Assembly (NCBI GenBank): GCA_963575745.1
Contig: CAUYUJ010014632.1
Location: 62,001-126,000, forward strand
DNA: 64,000 bases
Direction: 5' to 3'
Origin: Prorocentrum cordatum
Taxonomy: Eukaryota > Sar > Dinophyceae > Prorocentrales > Prorocentraceae
Shown: positions 42,005-52,929 of the stretch, piece after piece
Layout: every line of letters starts with the position of its first letter
Numbering within the stretch: the first letter of the stretch is position 1
Program-made: the position numbers and the translations under genes
Notes under the pieces: generated by a model
The model's input: only the letters and a program-made list of their open reading frames with translations
What the model was told of the DNA's origin: nothing
Database searches by the model: none

Positions 42005-42150
42005 CAGGCCTTCTCAGAAGGCCGCGGGACTTCTTAGAAGTCCGGGGGACTTCTGAGAGGTCTCCTTAGCCTATTTCGAATACAGACTGAACTTCTCAGA
42101 AGCCCTCTCAGAAGTCCGGAAACTTCTCAGAAGCCTCGGAAGTCCCACCC
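42005..42150 (+). repeat. CTTCTCAGAAG palindrome cluster
   Basis: CTTCTNAGAAG occurs six times in about 140 bases. Smaller clusters lie at 35125-35212, 38550-38640, 43735-43815 and 58680-58800. Confidence 0.75.
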
Positions 42151-42339
42151 CTTCGCATTTCCCCCCCGCGCCCGCCGCCGATCATCTCCCCCCTCACCCA
42201 CCCCTTACCCCGCGGTCACGCCCGTCAGTGCCAGGGGAGGACAACACGTTCCCATCTCTGCCCACCCTCTCCCCCGATCGGCCCTCTACTTCCCTCTCAT
42301 ATGCCCTGCCGATCCTGCCCGAGTGCCCCCATGCGCCTC

Positions 42340-42680
42340 CAGCGCTCCTCCTCATCCTCATCCTCTCCCAGCTCCTCTTCCTCCTCCTCCTGCTCCTCCT
42401 ATTTTCCTCCTCCTCCTCGTCCTCCTCCTCCTCCTCTCCCAGCTCTTACTCCTCCTCATCCTCCTCCTCCTCCTCATCATCCTCATCCTCCTTCTCCTGT
42501 TCCTCCTGTTCTTCTTCTTCTTCTTCGTCCTCCTCCTCCTCCTCCTCCTCCTCCTTCTCCTCCAGGTCCTCATACTTCTCCAGCTCCCACTCCTCCTCCT
42601 CCTCCTCCTCCTCCTCCTCCTACTCCCCTCCTCCTCCTCCTCCTCCTCCTCCTCCTCCTCCTCCTCCTCCTCCTCTTCCT
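42340..42680 (+). repeat. (TCC)n tract with variants
   Basis: TCC with TCATCC and CTTCTT variants. A further short tract lies at 43190-43230. Confidence 0.93.
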
Positions 42681-42714
42681 ACCGCCCCTGCCGAGAAGCC
42701 CAGCCTCATCCTGC

Positions 42715-42850
42715 TATTGGCGGGGAGAACAAACTATACCGATACCGCTACTCCGCCTGCCTCCCACTGGGGTCTGACCAGAATTTCGAGGCGACTCCAG
42801 CGGTGGCGTCGAGGGCCTCCCATGCGGCCCAAGAAGGCGAAAAGAAAGGA
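42715..42850 (+). repeat. Dispersed repeat TACCGATACCGCTACT, copy 2
   Basis: ATACCGATACCGCTACTCCG, TCTGACCAGAATTTCGAGGC, GACTCCAGCGGTGGCGTCGA and GGCCTCC, as at 12708. Confidence 0.65.
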
Positions 42851-43487
42851 AGGAAGAGTAGCGGCATCGAGACCCTCTCCTACTCAGCGCTGAGGCCCTC
42901 GTGCTCTTCCCCCCGCTCTCCTCCTCATCATCCGCCCTCCCCGCCCTGACAGGAACAGGTGCAGGCGGCACCACCACCTATGCGATACGCCTGGGAGGGT
43001 CCTCCTGGTGACGTGTGGTTCAGCATTCTCGGTCGAACCGTCCCGCGCCCCCAGCTTGGGGAGGCATCGTGGGCACCCCTCGCTGGAGGTGGCCCCAGGG
43101 CGCGATGCCATGATGCCACTGTGCGTTCCAAGGAACTATGGAGCATCCAACGGCCCTCGTTTTCGCAACCCGTGTGGACAATTCGGGATTCTCCTCCTCC
43201 TCCTCCTCCTCCTCCTCCTCCTCCTCTTCTTGGAGCTCCATTGAGGGCTTCTTGGGCCGTCTTGGGCCGTTGGGGAGGCTGCCTGGGCCCTCGGGGGGCC
43301 CCTGGAGTCCCAAGACTCTTGGGCACACTTGACAACCTTGGGACGCATCCTCACCACTACCACTCGCCTTTCTCTCCTCTGCCTTTCCTTCCTCCGACCC
43401 TGACCCTCGTGCTCAGCTGCTCCACGTGCCGGCGGCGCGCACCAGGGGGTAAGGGGGGAGCAGGGAAGGCTTCTCAGAAGGAGGCTC

Positions 43488-43722
43488 GGGGATCTTCTGA
43501 CCAGGGTCAATCCAAACCCGGGTCAGCAGGGAACCCCAAAAATGCAATGCAAGAAAAAAAACTGCAACGCAGGTCTTCGCAAACCCGGGTCAGCCAATAT
43601 GCGCGGCCGCCCCGCGGCCACGAGCGGCTCGCTAACCCGGGTCAGCCAGAGGGGGTCTTCGCAGGATCCTGCAGGATCCGGTGCCCTGGCTGACCCCCGT
43701 TTGCATTGACCGCCGTCTCTTG
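43488..43722 (+). repeat. AACCCGGGTCAGCC dispersed repeat, copy 2
   Basis: Sister copy of 34362-34585 with the same block order and the same palindrome. Confidence 0.82.
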
Positions 43723-43864
43723 AGCCCCGAGAGGCTGCCTCTCAGAAGGCACCGGCCCTACATCCATAGTCAAGGCCCGCGCCTTCTGAGAAGAAAGGGT
43801 GCTTCTAAGAAACTCTCACCCCTCCCCCTACCCTCCTCTCTGCGCGTGGCCGACCGTGCCCCGA

Positions 43865-44045
43865 TCGGGGGGGAACGAGAGGGTAAGATAGCAAAGGGCA
43901 GGGTAAAACAAATCAGCTCACCTAGCTAACTGTCCTGGCGACTGCTGGCGCCGGGACGCGCCTGTGTATCGAGGGATGGGTCCGGCAGCGAGGCGGAAAC
44001 CAGCTGCATGCAGCAGATTTCGTACCCTCCCTTTTCTTGGGCGTC
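43865..44045 (+). mobile_element. Family A hairpin element, copy 5
   Basis: Body matches the family (GCTCACCT, CGACTGCTGGCGCCGGGA, CAGCTGCATGCAGCAGATTT). The right end is eroded before the next element at 44056, so its edge is approximate. Confidence 0.75.
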
Positions 44046-44055
44046 GCTCACGAGG

Positions 44056-44281
44056 GATGGGGTCGGAATAGATGGGGTCGGGGGATCGCACCGCATCGCC
44101 GATACATCGCGATGCATCGGCGATGCACTGGCGATGCATCGGCGAAGTGGGCGATGCATCGACGACATGGGCGATGCATCGACGACGTCCGCGTGAAGGA
44201 CATCGGGCTCCACATTGAGCAGCATCGGCGATGCATCGGCGATGCGGCGCGATCCTCCGACTCCGTCTACTCCGACCCCAT
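44056..44281. mobile_element. CGATGCATCGG inverted-repeat element, copy 2
   Basis: Inverted ends of about 45 bases: GATGGGGTCGGAATAGATGG on the left and CCGTCTACTCCGACCCCAT on the right, around CGATGCATCGG units. Best-preserved copy. Confidence 0.85.
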
Positions 44282-44310
44282 GGAAGAGGCCTAGACTTAC
44301 GCGACACCTT

Positions 44311-44487
44311 TTTTAGAAGAAAAAAGACGGCATACACATAATTTGTTGGCGCTCCGCGCGGATTTCTCGGATCTACGCTAGACCCCCTTCCCTGGCGCGC
44401 GAAGCGGCGCCAGAGGCGCCGCCAGGGGGCCCAGCGCGGATCCAAGAAATCCGCTCGGAGCGCCAAAAATTTAAGTGGCGTTTTTCC
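44311..44487. mobile_element. Family D fold-back element, copy 5, flanked by 23-bp repeats
   Basis: Arms TTGGCGCTCCGCGCGGATTT and AAATCCGCTCGGAGCGCCAA. Direct repeats of 23 bases with two mismatches (GAGGCCTAGACTTACGCGAC at 44286 and GAGGCCTGGACTTACGCGAC at 44502) bracket it. Confidence 0.78.
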
Positions 44488-44561
44488 TTGCTCGAATTCA
44501 GGAGGCCTGGACTTACGCGACGCCCAATTCCCTGAGCAGGGACCTACCGCCCCAGCATTCA

Positions 44562-44770
44562 TATAGGCCTACCACAAAATGCTCTTAGAACCCAAACATG
44601 TTCCAAGAACAAATCGTTTTTTAGAACATCAACCGGATGTGTTCAAGCAAGACAGTCACAGCCAGATATGTTCTAAGAACATTTTTCGTGCAGGCCACAA
44701 CAGGTTCTTAGACAATTATCTGGCGGGCCTATGGCTAACCGCGACGCTTCGCCGCTGCTCGAATTCCCAT
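44562..44770 (+). repeat. GTTCTTAGAAC dispersed repeat, copy 2
   Basis: Matches 13326-13550 block by block (TATAGGCCTACCACAAAATG, TGTTCTAAGAACATTTTTCG, TTCGCCGCTGCTCGAATTC). Confidence 0.72.
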
Positions 44771-44819
44771 CCTACCCGTTCGTCCGGCTGCACGGCTTCC
44801 CCAGGGCCGTAGGCGACCC

Positions 44820-44932
44820 GAGGAGGAGGAGGAGGTGGAGGAGGGGGAGGGGGAGGAGGAGGTGGAGGGGGAGGAGGAGGAGGAGGAGATGGAGGAGGAG
44901 GAGGAGGAGGAGGAGGAGGAGGAGGAGGAGGA
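44820..44932 (+). repeat. (GGA)n microsatellite
   Basis: GGAGGAGGTGGAGGAGG tract. 44940-45120 that follows is GC-rich with no clear gene. Confidence 0.93.
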
Positions 44933-45149
44933 CGGGTCGCCTAAGCCCTTCGGAAAAAACCCTCCGCGTCCGGCCCTCCCCTTGGGCGTGGCTTCATGGG
45001 GGGGTCACAAATGGAGGGGGGTCAGAAAAGGTCCCCTTTCGTGCCCTTTGCGGGCCCCATCCAGAGCCCCATGGGGGCTCGTTGAGGTTTTCGGACCACG
45101 CTCGCCGCCCCCCCATTTACGATCCCCCCCTTACGCAGCGCTCAATCCC

Positions 45150-45238
45150 CTCGGAGCGGGCCGTCGCCGGGGAGCCGGAGGCTGCCGGAGAGGCGCCAGG
45201 CGAGCGCGAGGGCGGCGCCCGCGGCCGGGGCCGCGGGC
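45150..45238 (-). CDS. Possible upstream exon (hydrophobic Ala/Leu)
   Basis: After acceptor CCGCAG|GCCCGC the frame reads PAAPAAGAALALAWRLSG, then SLRLPGDGPLRG, every codon ending in G or C. All frames are open in this GC-rich stretch, so coding potential is hard to judge. It could be an upstream exon of the minus-strand gene, with AAGAALALAW part of a membrane anchor. A poly-G run (45251-45269) lies just upstream. Confidence 0.2.
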
Positions 45239-45374
45239 CTGCGGGCGGATGGGGGGGGGGGGGGGGGGGGGCAGCACGCAGAGGGGCGCTGGAATGCCAC
45301 ACCGACGCTGATACCTGGACTCCTGCCCTCCTCCATCCTAACATCACTCAATACCCATATACTTCCTAAAGTGT

Positions 45375-45622
45375 GGAATTCCTCCCTCCCCTCCTCCCTT
45401 ACATGTTCCCCCCCTCCCCCTCCCTCCCTCTCCCTCCTCCCTCCTCATTCCTCCCTTCCTTCCCTCCTCTGTCCCTCTCCTCCCTCCTCCCTCCTCTTCC
45501 TCCCCCCTCCCTCCTCCCTCCTCTTCATCTCCTCTTTCCTCCTCCTCCTCCTCTTCCCTCCTCCTCTTCCCCCCTCCTCTTCCCTCCTCCTCCTCCTCCT
45601 CCTCCTCCTCCTCCTTCCCTCG
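45375..45622 (+). repeat. (CCTCCCT)n and (TCC)n tract
   Basis: Pyrimidine tract directly before the plus-strand exon candidate at 45636, a plausible long polypyrimidine stretch. Confidence 0.92.
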
Positions 45623-45635
45623 TGCTGGCGAACAG

Positions 45636-45801
45636 GGTCGGCGGCACCGGACGCAAGGCCTTCGCAAGATACATCACACCCGATCTTGGCCAGGACCACC
45701 TGGCGCCCAGGATCGGTGTGAACGCCCTCCTGGCCCTGGCAGGAAGGCACGTGCACCGGTGGAGGAACACCGCCGATCTTGGTGATGGTGTCAACCTCTA
45801 G
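45636..45801 (+). CDS. Unrecognised C-terminal exon (RVGGTGRKAFA)
   Basis: After acceptor GCGAACAG|GGTCGG the plus strand reads VGGTGRKAFARYITPDLG, then QDHLAPRIGVNALLALAG, then RHVHRWRNTADLGDGVNL and a TAG stop (45799-45801). GC3 is fairly high. The first ten residues recur at 55190 (RVGCTGRKAFA) behind the same kind of acceptor, so this is a repeated exon start, from a gene family or a mobile element. I do not recognise the protein. It follows a 250-base TCC/TTCC tract. Confidence 0.3.
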
Positions 45802-46739
45802 GCCTGCGAGTGTAGCTGCATGTGCCCTCCGAAGCGGGAGGAGCAGGATGAGTGGGACTCGGCAGGTAACGTCTGGGAGGTATGCGTAAAATTAGCCTGG
45901 CGAAGGACCCAACCATATGCAGTTGAGAGTACCGCAATTGTGAATATCTTCTTCGGTGGCGCTCCCTATGGGGCCACGAGCCGTATGAGGGGTGTGCCGA
46001 AATGCGTGGCAGTGTACACAACACGAACGAAGACGATAGGTCCGAATATGAAAGCTTGAGCGCGTGCGAGTCGGATCGCGAGCGAGTCTGATTATAAATG
46101 AATCTGCGCGCGATTGATTCTATTCGCATGAATGCGTGCATGGATACGCCCAGTGTAAATGTATGTATACGACTGTGAACAGTTTGGGTCTGCGTGACTC
46201 TCGGTACTCTTGACTCTGAGCGTCGCCTCTGCAGGGGGCTTCCCTGGGAACCCCGACGGCAGCGCCCGCGCGCCGCGACGCCCATGTCGGCACGCCACAC
46301 ACCTGGTGTGCGGGACGCATGCGGACGGCTACACTGGGGCCTTCGGTGGAGCTCCCCTGTCAGCTCCCCACCCCCTTCCACCCCGAGGGCACGAAAGTGT
46401 GATGGGTAGGAGACCGAACTCTACAACCACACAACCAATCAGAGGGTGTGCGGGAACGCAATAAGCACAGGAATCCAAGGAAACCTAGCCCATGGGGAAC
46501 TCTCGGTGGAGCACCCCCATATGGGGCCAACAGAGAACGTGTGAGGGGTGTGCCGAAACCCAAACCCACCAACTAATAGCCGAATCTTGCACGGGAAACG
46601 ACCATGCGGACCCGGCAAGAACCTCTGGGGCCAGATGTCGGGTCCGCGGCACTCCCTGTGCGGGACCAATCCGATACAAAATACGTCCCATCGAATAGAA
46701 ACCGCGCGGTGTGCCGACTATTTCATGATGTATGTCACC

Positions 46740-47880
46740 TGACCTCCCCACCAAGTGGGCGGGACGCATGGGACGGCAGCCCATGGGGCGTTCGGGGAGC
46801 TCCATGGGTCGCCACGAAAACGTGTGAGGGGGTGCCGAACCCGACGAAATGGGCGTGCGGGACGCATGCGGACGGCAGCACTGGGTCCTTCGGTGGAGCT
46901 CCCTGTGGGGCCACGAAACGTGTGAGGGGTGTGCCGAAATGGGTGTGCGGGACGCATGCGGACGGCAGCCATGGGGCCTTCGGTGGAGCTCCCTATGGGG
47001 CCACGAAACGTGTGAGGGGTGTGCCGAAATGGGTGTGCGGGACGCATGCGGACGGCAGCACTGGGGCCTTCGGTGGAGCTCCCCTGTGGGGCCACGACAA
47101 AGTTAGAAAGGAGAGTAATCCCCCAGTCCCATGTGAGGGGTGTGCCGATAATGGGTGGCCGGGGACGCATGCGACGGCACGCCATGGGGCCTTTCGGTGG
47201 AGCTCCTATGGGGCCACGAAAACGGTGAGGGCTGTGTGCCGGAAATGGCTTTGGTGTGCGGGACGCATGCGGACGGCAGCCATGGGGCCTTTCGGTGGAG
47301 CTCCCTGTGGGGCCACGAAACGTGTGAGGGGTGTGCCGAAATGGGTGTGCGGGACGCATGCGGACGGCAGCACTGGGGCCTTCGGTGGAGCTCCCTATGG
47401 GGCCTCGAAACGTGTGAGGGGTGTGCCGAAATGGGTGTGCGGGACGCATGCGGACGGCAGCAATGGGGCCTTCGGTGGAGCTCCCTATGGGGCCACGAAA
47501 CGTGTGAGGGGTGTGCCGAAATGGGTGGTGGAGCTCCCTATGGGGCCACGAAACGTGTGAGGGGTGTGCCGTAATGGGTGTGCGGGACGCATGCGGACGG
47601 CAGCACTGGGGCCTTCGGTGGAGCTCCCTGTGGGGCCACGAAACGTGTGAGGGGTGTGCCGAAATGGTTGTGCGGGACGCATGCGGACGGCAGCCATGGG
47701 GCCTTCGGTGGAGCTCCCTATGGGGCCACGAAACGTGTGAGGGGTGTGCCGAAATGGGTGTGCGGGACGCATGCGGACGGCAGCACTGGGGCCTTCGGTG
47801 GAGCTCCCTATGGGGCCACGAAACGTGTGAGGGGTGTGCCGAAATGGGTGTGCGGGACGCATGCGGACGGCAGAGGAGAG
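46740..47880 (+). repeat. 90-bp satellite array, GCGGACGGCAGC type
   Basis: About twelve units of GGGACGCATGCGGACGGCAG, CCTTCGGTGGAGCTCCCT, GGGCCACGAAACGTGTGAGG, GGTGTGCCGAAATGGGTG. Same satellite as 8611-10600 but opposite orientation. Units near 47090-47250 are diverged and shortened. Confidence 0.88.
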
Positions 47881-47970
47881 GAGAGAGGAGAGAGGAGGCA
47901 GGGGGAGAGGGGAGAGGAGGAGGATGAGGAGAGGAGGAGGAGAGGAGAGGAGAGGAGGAGGAGGAGACGC
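47874..47970 (+). repeat. (GAGGA)n purine tract
   Basis: GAGAGGAGAGAGGAGG-type tract inside composite satellite element 2, between the array and the shared right end. Confidence 0.9.
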
Positions 47971-48084
47971 GGACCACCGTCTCTTCAAAACGAGGACCCA
48001 ACACCACAGGATGGTTGGGAAAAACATCAATGGCGATTAAACCCGATGGAGGCGCCCAAACTGAAGCGAACAAACACAGTCCGG

Positions 48085-48205
48085 GCCCAAGACTAAACCG
48101 GAGATTCAGCCAAACTAAGCGGGACTGGGCACGATGAAACTGGGCTATGCCGGAGTAAACCATATGCCAGCGCCGATGCTGATTTCAACCTCACCCGAAG
48201 GGGGC
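48085..48205 (+). repeat. Family K dispersed repeat, copy 4
   Basis: Carries ACTAAGCGGGACTGGGCACG, GCCAGCGCCGATGCTGATTT and CAACCTC. It follows a composite satellite element. Confidence 0.55.
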
Positions 48206-48824
48206 AGGCAAAGCAAAGTGAGTAATAACATCTAAATGCAACTGCTGAGGAATCGAAATCGACCACTTCAATCCGGCACAATCCACCTTAATCCGACTCA
48301 AGCCTGAACTGATTCAGGCCAAATGGCGCAAAAGTGTTAATGACATAGACGTTTTCAAGATAAGATTTCAAGATATGCTTGCTGAGGGCTATGAACCTGA
48401 TGTGCCCTGAGGAAAAGCGTACGACTACTTGATGAGCGCCCCTGCTGTACGTATGGTAGGCGTGCGATGGTGAGATGCCAAGATGAGAGCACCATTGAAC
48501 CCCTCGTTCCTGTCTTTGCGACGAGCATCGGTGAGACACGCTCACAGCATGCCCACTCGAGATGCAGGCATGCGCACAATGAGGGGCCTACCCTCGACAG
48601 GCCTGCAAGCGCCGCTGCTCTTGAATGTCCCACACGTGGGCCCACTGGCACAAGCCGCATTCCCCATCGACCTCCCCCACCGCTCCGCCCCTTCGCCGAC
48701 GTAATTCCTGAATGGTGACAGCATCTGCAATGAAGGACCTGCAAAGACGAACAAAAACTTGAACGGGTCCCCCGCCAAGCCGAAAACCGTCAAGCGAAAC
48801 TGGCAATGTTGGGTCCATCTGAGG

Positions 48825-49760
48825 GCACGTTGGGGCCATCAGGTCCGGCTTCGAGCGCTCTGGGGCCACCCGCTCCCGCTCCGGGGCCCACTTTGGGCCT
48901 GTACTGGGGCGTTCTTGGGCCGTCTGAGGCTCGTCCAGGGGAATTTTCGGGCTCCCTGGGGCAGTCCTGGGGCTCTGTTGGAGGCCACTTCAGCGGTCTT
49001 GGAGCGGTCTTGTGGTCTGGTCTGGGCCCATCTGCGGCCACGTTCCGGCTCTCTGGGCTGTCTTGGCGGGGCTCGTCGAAGTCCCGCTTCTGGGAGCGTC
49101 TTGGAGCTCTCTGGGGCCGTCTGGGGGCTCCACGGCCCCTCCGGGGTGCTCTGGGATCGGGGATGGACAGACCCCCCTTTAGCAAAACGTGGTTTAGTGA
49201 AAACGACCCGAGGCCCAAACCTGGCGGGCGCAAGCCTGGAAAAGAACGGCCACGGCGCCCTCTCGAAAACCGAAAACGGACAATTGGAAAAGAACGGCCA
49301 CGGCGCCCTCTCGAAAACCGAAAACGGACAATTCACTAATCGACATGTCACTGTTGGGGGTTCTGTCCACCCCCGAGTCTGGGGGCTCCACGGCCCCTCC
49401 GGGGTGCTCTGGGAGCGGTCTGGGAAACCCTGGTCCTCAGAGGCCCCTCTGAGCGGCCGGGCCCCGGGCGCTGGGGCCTCGTGCGCGGGTCTTGGACCGC
49501 TGGAAGCTCGAGGACGCGTGGAGAGCCGAGAGCATAGGAAAAGCAATCCAGATCGGCAATTTGGGCCTCGTCGGGCTTTCCCAGGGTGCCTGTCATCTCT
49601 CTTGGGGCCTTTTTGGAGGCCTCCTGGGAGCGTGTTTGGGACTGCTTGGGGGCGTCCTGGGCCGCTCTCTACGTTCTGGGAGCTTCTTGGGGTCGTCATG
49701 GGCTGTCCTTCGGCGCCTTGGGGTCTCCCCAGGAAGCCGGGAGGCGCGGCACAGGCCAGA
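48825..49760 (-). repeat. TCTTGGGCC-type degenerate array
   Basis: GGGGCGTTCTTGGGCCGTCT, GTCTTGGAGCGGTCTTG and similar units, interrupted by the inverted-repeat element at 49157-49376. Confidence 0.7.
49157..49376 (+). mobile_element. TCGGGG..CCCCGA element, copy 3, with long flank repeats
   Basis: Same family, lengthened by an internal 48-bp tandem duplication (49238-49285 and 49286-49333). Instead of a 5-bp duplication it is bracketed by a perfect 38-bp direct repeat (49119-49156 and 49377-49414). Confidence 0.85.
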
Positions 49761-50691
49761 TGTCAGGGGATGTGTAGGACCCGCGAGTAGGAGTTCCACT
49801 TTGAACAAAAGAAAACAAATTCTTGGAATTCTTTTTTTCTTTCTTTCAAAATCCTCCATCTTTGAGGGCTGGAAGCGGGAAAACGTGAGAAGGCGAAACA
49901 CATGTGAAAAATTATCCCGGCGAAGGACCCAACCATATGCAATTGTGAGTATCGCAATTGTGAGTATCTTCTTCGGTGGCGCTCCCTATGGGGCCACGAA
50001 CCGCATGAGGGGTGTGCCGAAATGTGGCGGGGTACACAACGCAAAGGAATACGATAGATCTGATTACGAGAGAAAGAACGCGGGTGAGTCAGAGCGCGAG
50101 GGAATCTGAGTATGAATGGGTCTGCGCGCGAGTGAATATATTTGCATGAATGCGATCATGGAACCGCCTAGTGTAAGTGTCGAGCATGCCTGTCCGAACA
50201 CACGTGACACTGGGCGTGGCCGCCGCAGGCAGCTTCCGCGGGAACCCCGACGGCAGCGTCCGCACGTCGCGACGCCCATGTCGGCACGCCTCTTGCGAGG
50301 ATCGCGCCCGCTTTCGGCTCTTCTTTTCCTTCCTCTTTGCCCGCGCACTCCAAAATCCAAGGCTGCGGGCGCAGCGCAGCGCGGAGTCCCCGCGACGCGC
50401 GCTGGTCGCCCCGGGCGGGGTCCCAGCGACGCGCGCGGGTCGTCCGCTGCGCGAAGCAGAGAGAGCTGACTAGCTAAACTGGCTGGCTGATAGCGGGCAA
50501 GTCTCTGACCGCTGGGCAGAGCGACGACGGGCGAACGAGGCGCCGGGCCCCCCGCAGCGCGGAGTTCCCGCGACGCGCGCTGGTCGCCCCGAGAGGGTCC
50601 CAGCGACGCGCGCGGGTCGTCCGCGGCGCGAGGCCAAACAATTAGTCGGGCAGTCGAGAGAAGGCGCGGCTCGGGGGAGACGCTCCTCAGG

Positions 50692-51164
50692 TCAGGCCTC
50701 GCGGATGAACTCGGTGAAGCCGAGCTCCCTGGCGAGGGCCGTCGCTTCCCTCCTGCACCGCTTCGTGCGCGCCGCAAACTGCTCCAGCTGCTTCCGCAAG
50801 CCCTGCGGCGGCCCTGCCAGGAAAAACTCGATGCGCGGCGCCCGCATGAGCAGGAGGTCCTCGTGGCGCGTGGCGCGCGAGAGCAGCACGTAGAGCTCCA
50901 GCCACCAGTCGTCGTCCTCCTTCTTGCTGTTCCCTACTTCGTGGCGGCCGCAATCCAGGATCACGCCTGGGCGACGTCATCCGAGGGAGCAGCGCGCCGG
51001 GCAGCCGACGGCCCAGGGCGAGAGTCCACAGGACCGAGAGATGGTCTGGCCGCGGACTGCTCGCGCCCCGGAGGTCTGGCCGCCCCCGGAGCGCCGTTCC
51101 CCCGCCCCGTCGCCTTCGCGCATGGTGCGCCCCTGGCACGCCACCGTGGTGATGACCCTGCCGT
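50692..51164 (-). pseudogene. SF1 (PIF1-like) helicase C-terminal fragment
   Basis: The minus strand reads VILDCGRHEVGN (50964 to 50929), then LELYVLLSRATRHEDLLLM, then RAPRIEFFLAGPP and a C-terminal FTEFIREA with a TGA stop at 50692. A Y-V-x-L-S-R-A-T-R motif followed by a hydrophobic strand is the late motif of superfamily 1 helicases related to PIF1/RecD, and this version resembles helicase-like proteins common in dinoflagellates. GC3 is high. Further upstream, 51164 to 51111 reads RVITTVACQGRTMREG, like the earlier Q-G-x-T motif, but a stop (TGA in VILDCG's frame) separates the two, so the copy is broken or an intron intervenes. It lies inside a composite satellite element (49916-52912) and abuts the first 90-bp monomer, so capture by, or origin in, that element is likely. 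Confidence 0.45.
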
Positions 51165-51183
51165 GCGAGAAATGCGGGGGGGG

Positions 51184-52716
51184 TGCCGACATGGGTGGGG
51201 GTGACGCATGCGGGCGGCGGCACTGAGGCCTTCGGTGGAGCTCCCTATGGAGCCACGAAACGTGTGAGGGGTGTGCCGAAATGGGTGTGGGGACGCATGC
51301 GGCCGCGGGCACTGGGGCCTTCGGTGGAGCTCCCTATGGAGCCACGAAACGTGTGAGGGGTGTGCCGAAATGGGTGTGGGGGACGCATGCGGCCGCGGGC
51401 ACTGGGGCCTTCGGTGGAGCTCCCTATGGAGCCACGAAACGTGTGAGGGGTGTGCCGAAATGGGTGTGGGGGACGCATGCGGCCGCGGGCACTGGGGCCT
51501 TCGGTGGAGCTCCCTATGGAGCCACGAAACGTGTGAGGGGTGTGCCGAAATGGGTGTGGGGACGCATGCGGCCGCGGGCACTGGGGCCTTCGGTGGAGCT
51601 CCCTATGGAGCCACGAAACGTGTGAGGGGTGTGCCGAAATGGGTGTGGGGGACGCATGCGGCCGCGGGCACTGGGGCCTTCGGTGGAGCTCCCTATGAAA
51701 AACGTGTGAGGGGTGTGCCGAAATGGGTGTGGGGACGCATGCGGCCGCGGGCACTGGGGCCTTCGGTGGAGCTCCCTATGGAGCCACGAAACGTGTGAGG
51801 GGTGTGCCGAAATGGGTGTGGGGGACGCATGCGGCCGCGGGCACTGGGGCCTTCGGTGGAGCTCCCTATGGAGCCACGAAACGTGTGAGGGGTGTGCCGA
51901 AATGGGTGTGGGGGACGCATGCGGCCGCGGGCACTGGGGCCTTCGGTGGAGCTCCCTATGGAGCCACGAAACGTGTGAGGGGTGTGCCGAAATGGGTGTG
52001 GGGGACGCATGCGGCCGCGGGCACTGGGGCCTTCGGTGGAGCTCCCTATGGAGCCACGAAACGTGTGAGGGGTGTGCCGAAATGGGTGTGGGGGACGCAT
52101 GCGGCCGCGGGCACTGGGGCCTTCGGTGGAGCTCCCTATGGAGCCACGAAACGTGTGAGGGGTGTGCCGAAATGGGTGTGGGGGACGCATGCGGCCGCGG
52201 GCACTGGGGCCTTCGGTGGAGCTCCCTATGGAGCCACGAAACGTGTGAGGGGTGTGCCGAAATGGGTGTGGGGGACGCATGCGGCCGCGGGCACTGGGGC
52301 CTTCGGTGGAGCTCCCTATGGAGCCACGAAACGTGTGAGGGGTGTGCCGAAATGGGTGTGGGTGACGCATGCGGCGCGGGCACTGGGGCCTTCGGTGGAG
52401 CTCCCTATGGAGCCACGAAACGTGTGAGGGGTGTGCCGAAATGGGTGTGGGGACGCATGCGGCCGCGGGCACTGGGGCCTTCGGTGGAGCTCCCTATGGA
52501 GCCACGAAGCGTGTGAGGGGTGTGCCGAAATGGGTGTGGGGGACGCATGCGGCCGCGGGCACTGGGGCCTTCGGTGGAGCTCCCTATGGAGCCACGAAAC
52601 GTGTGAGGGGTGTGCCGAAATGGGTGTGGGGGACGCATGCGGCCGCGGGCACTGGGGCCTTCGGTGGAGCTCCCTATGGAGCCACGAAACGTGTGAGGGG
52701 TGTGCCGAAATGGGTG
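51184..52716 (+). repeat. 90-bp satellite array, GCGGCCGCGGGC type
   Basis: About seventeen nearly identical 90-bp units differing from the 47-kb array mainly at GCGGCCGCGGGC and TATGGAGCCACG. Because 90 is divisible by 3, frames stay open on both strands. One unit (51691) has a short deletion. Confidence 0.9.
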
Positions 52717-52818
<102 letters not shown>

Positions 52819-52929
52819 GGAGGGGGGAGGAGGCAGCGGGAGGAAGGAAGGAGGGAGAACGCGGGGCACCGTCTCTTCAAAACGAGGACCCAACACCACA
52901 GGATGGTTGGGAACAATTGAAATCATCGA

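Larger units (their letters stand above)
45896..48021 (+). mobile_element. Composite satellite element 2
   Basis: Left end CCTGGCGAAGGACCCAACCA, right end CCACAGGATGGTTGGGAA. Inside are a ~400-base segment shared with element 3 (45896-46305), a 90-bp satellite array and a GGA tract. The ends contain CCCAACCAT in inverted orientation. Confidence 0.7.

Noticed and set aside
46718-48163. 481-codon minus-strand frame
   Set aside because: Periodic translation of the 90-bp satellite; the plus strand is equally open.
51184-52716. CRISPR-like regular array
   Set aside because: The whole 90-bp unit is conserved, with no unique spacers, and the genome is eukaryotic.
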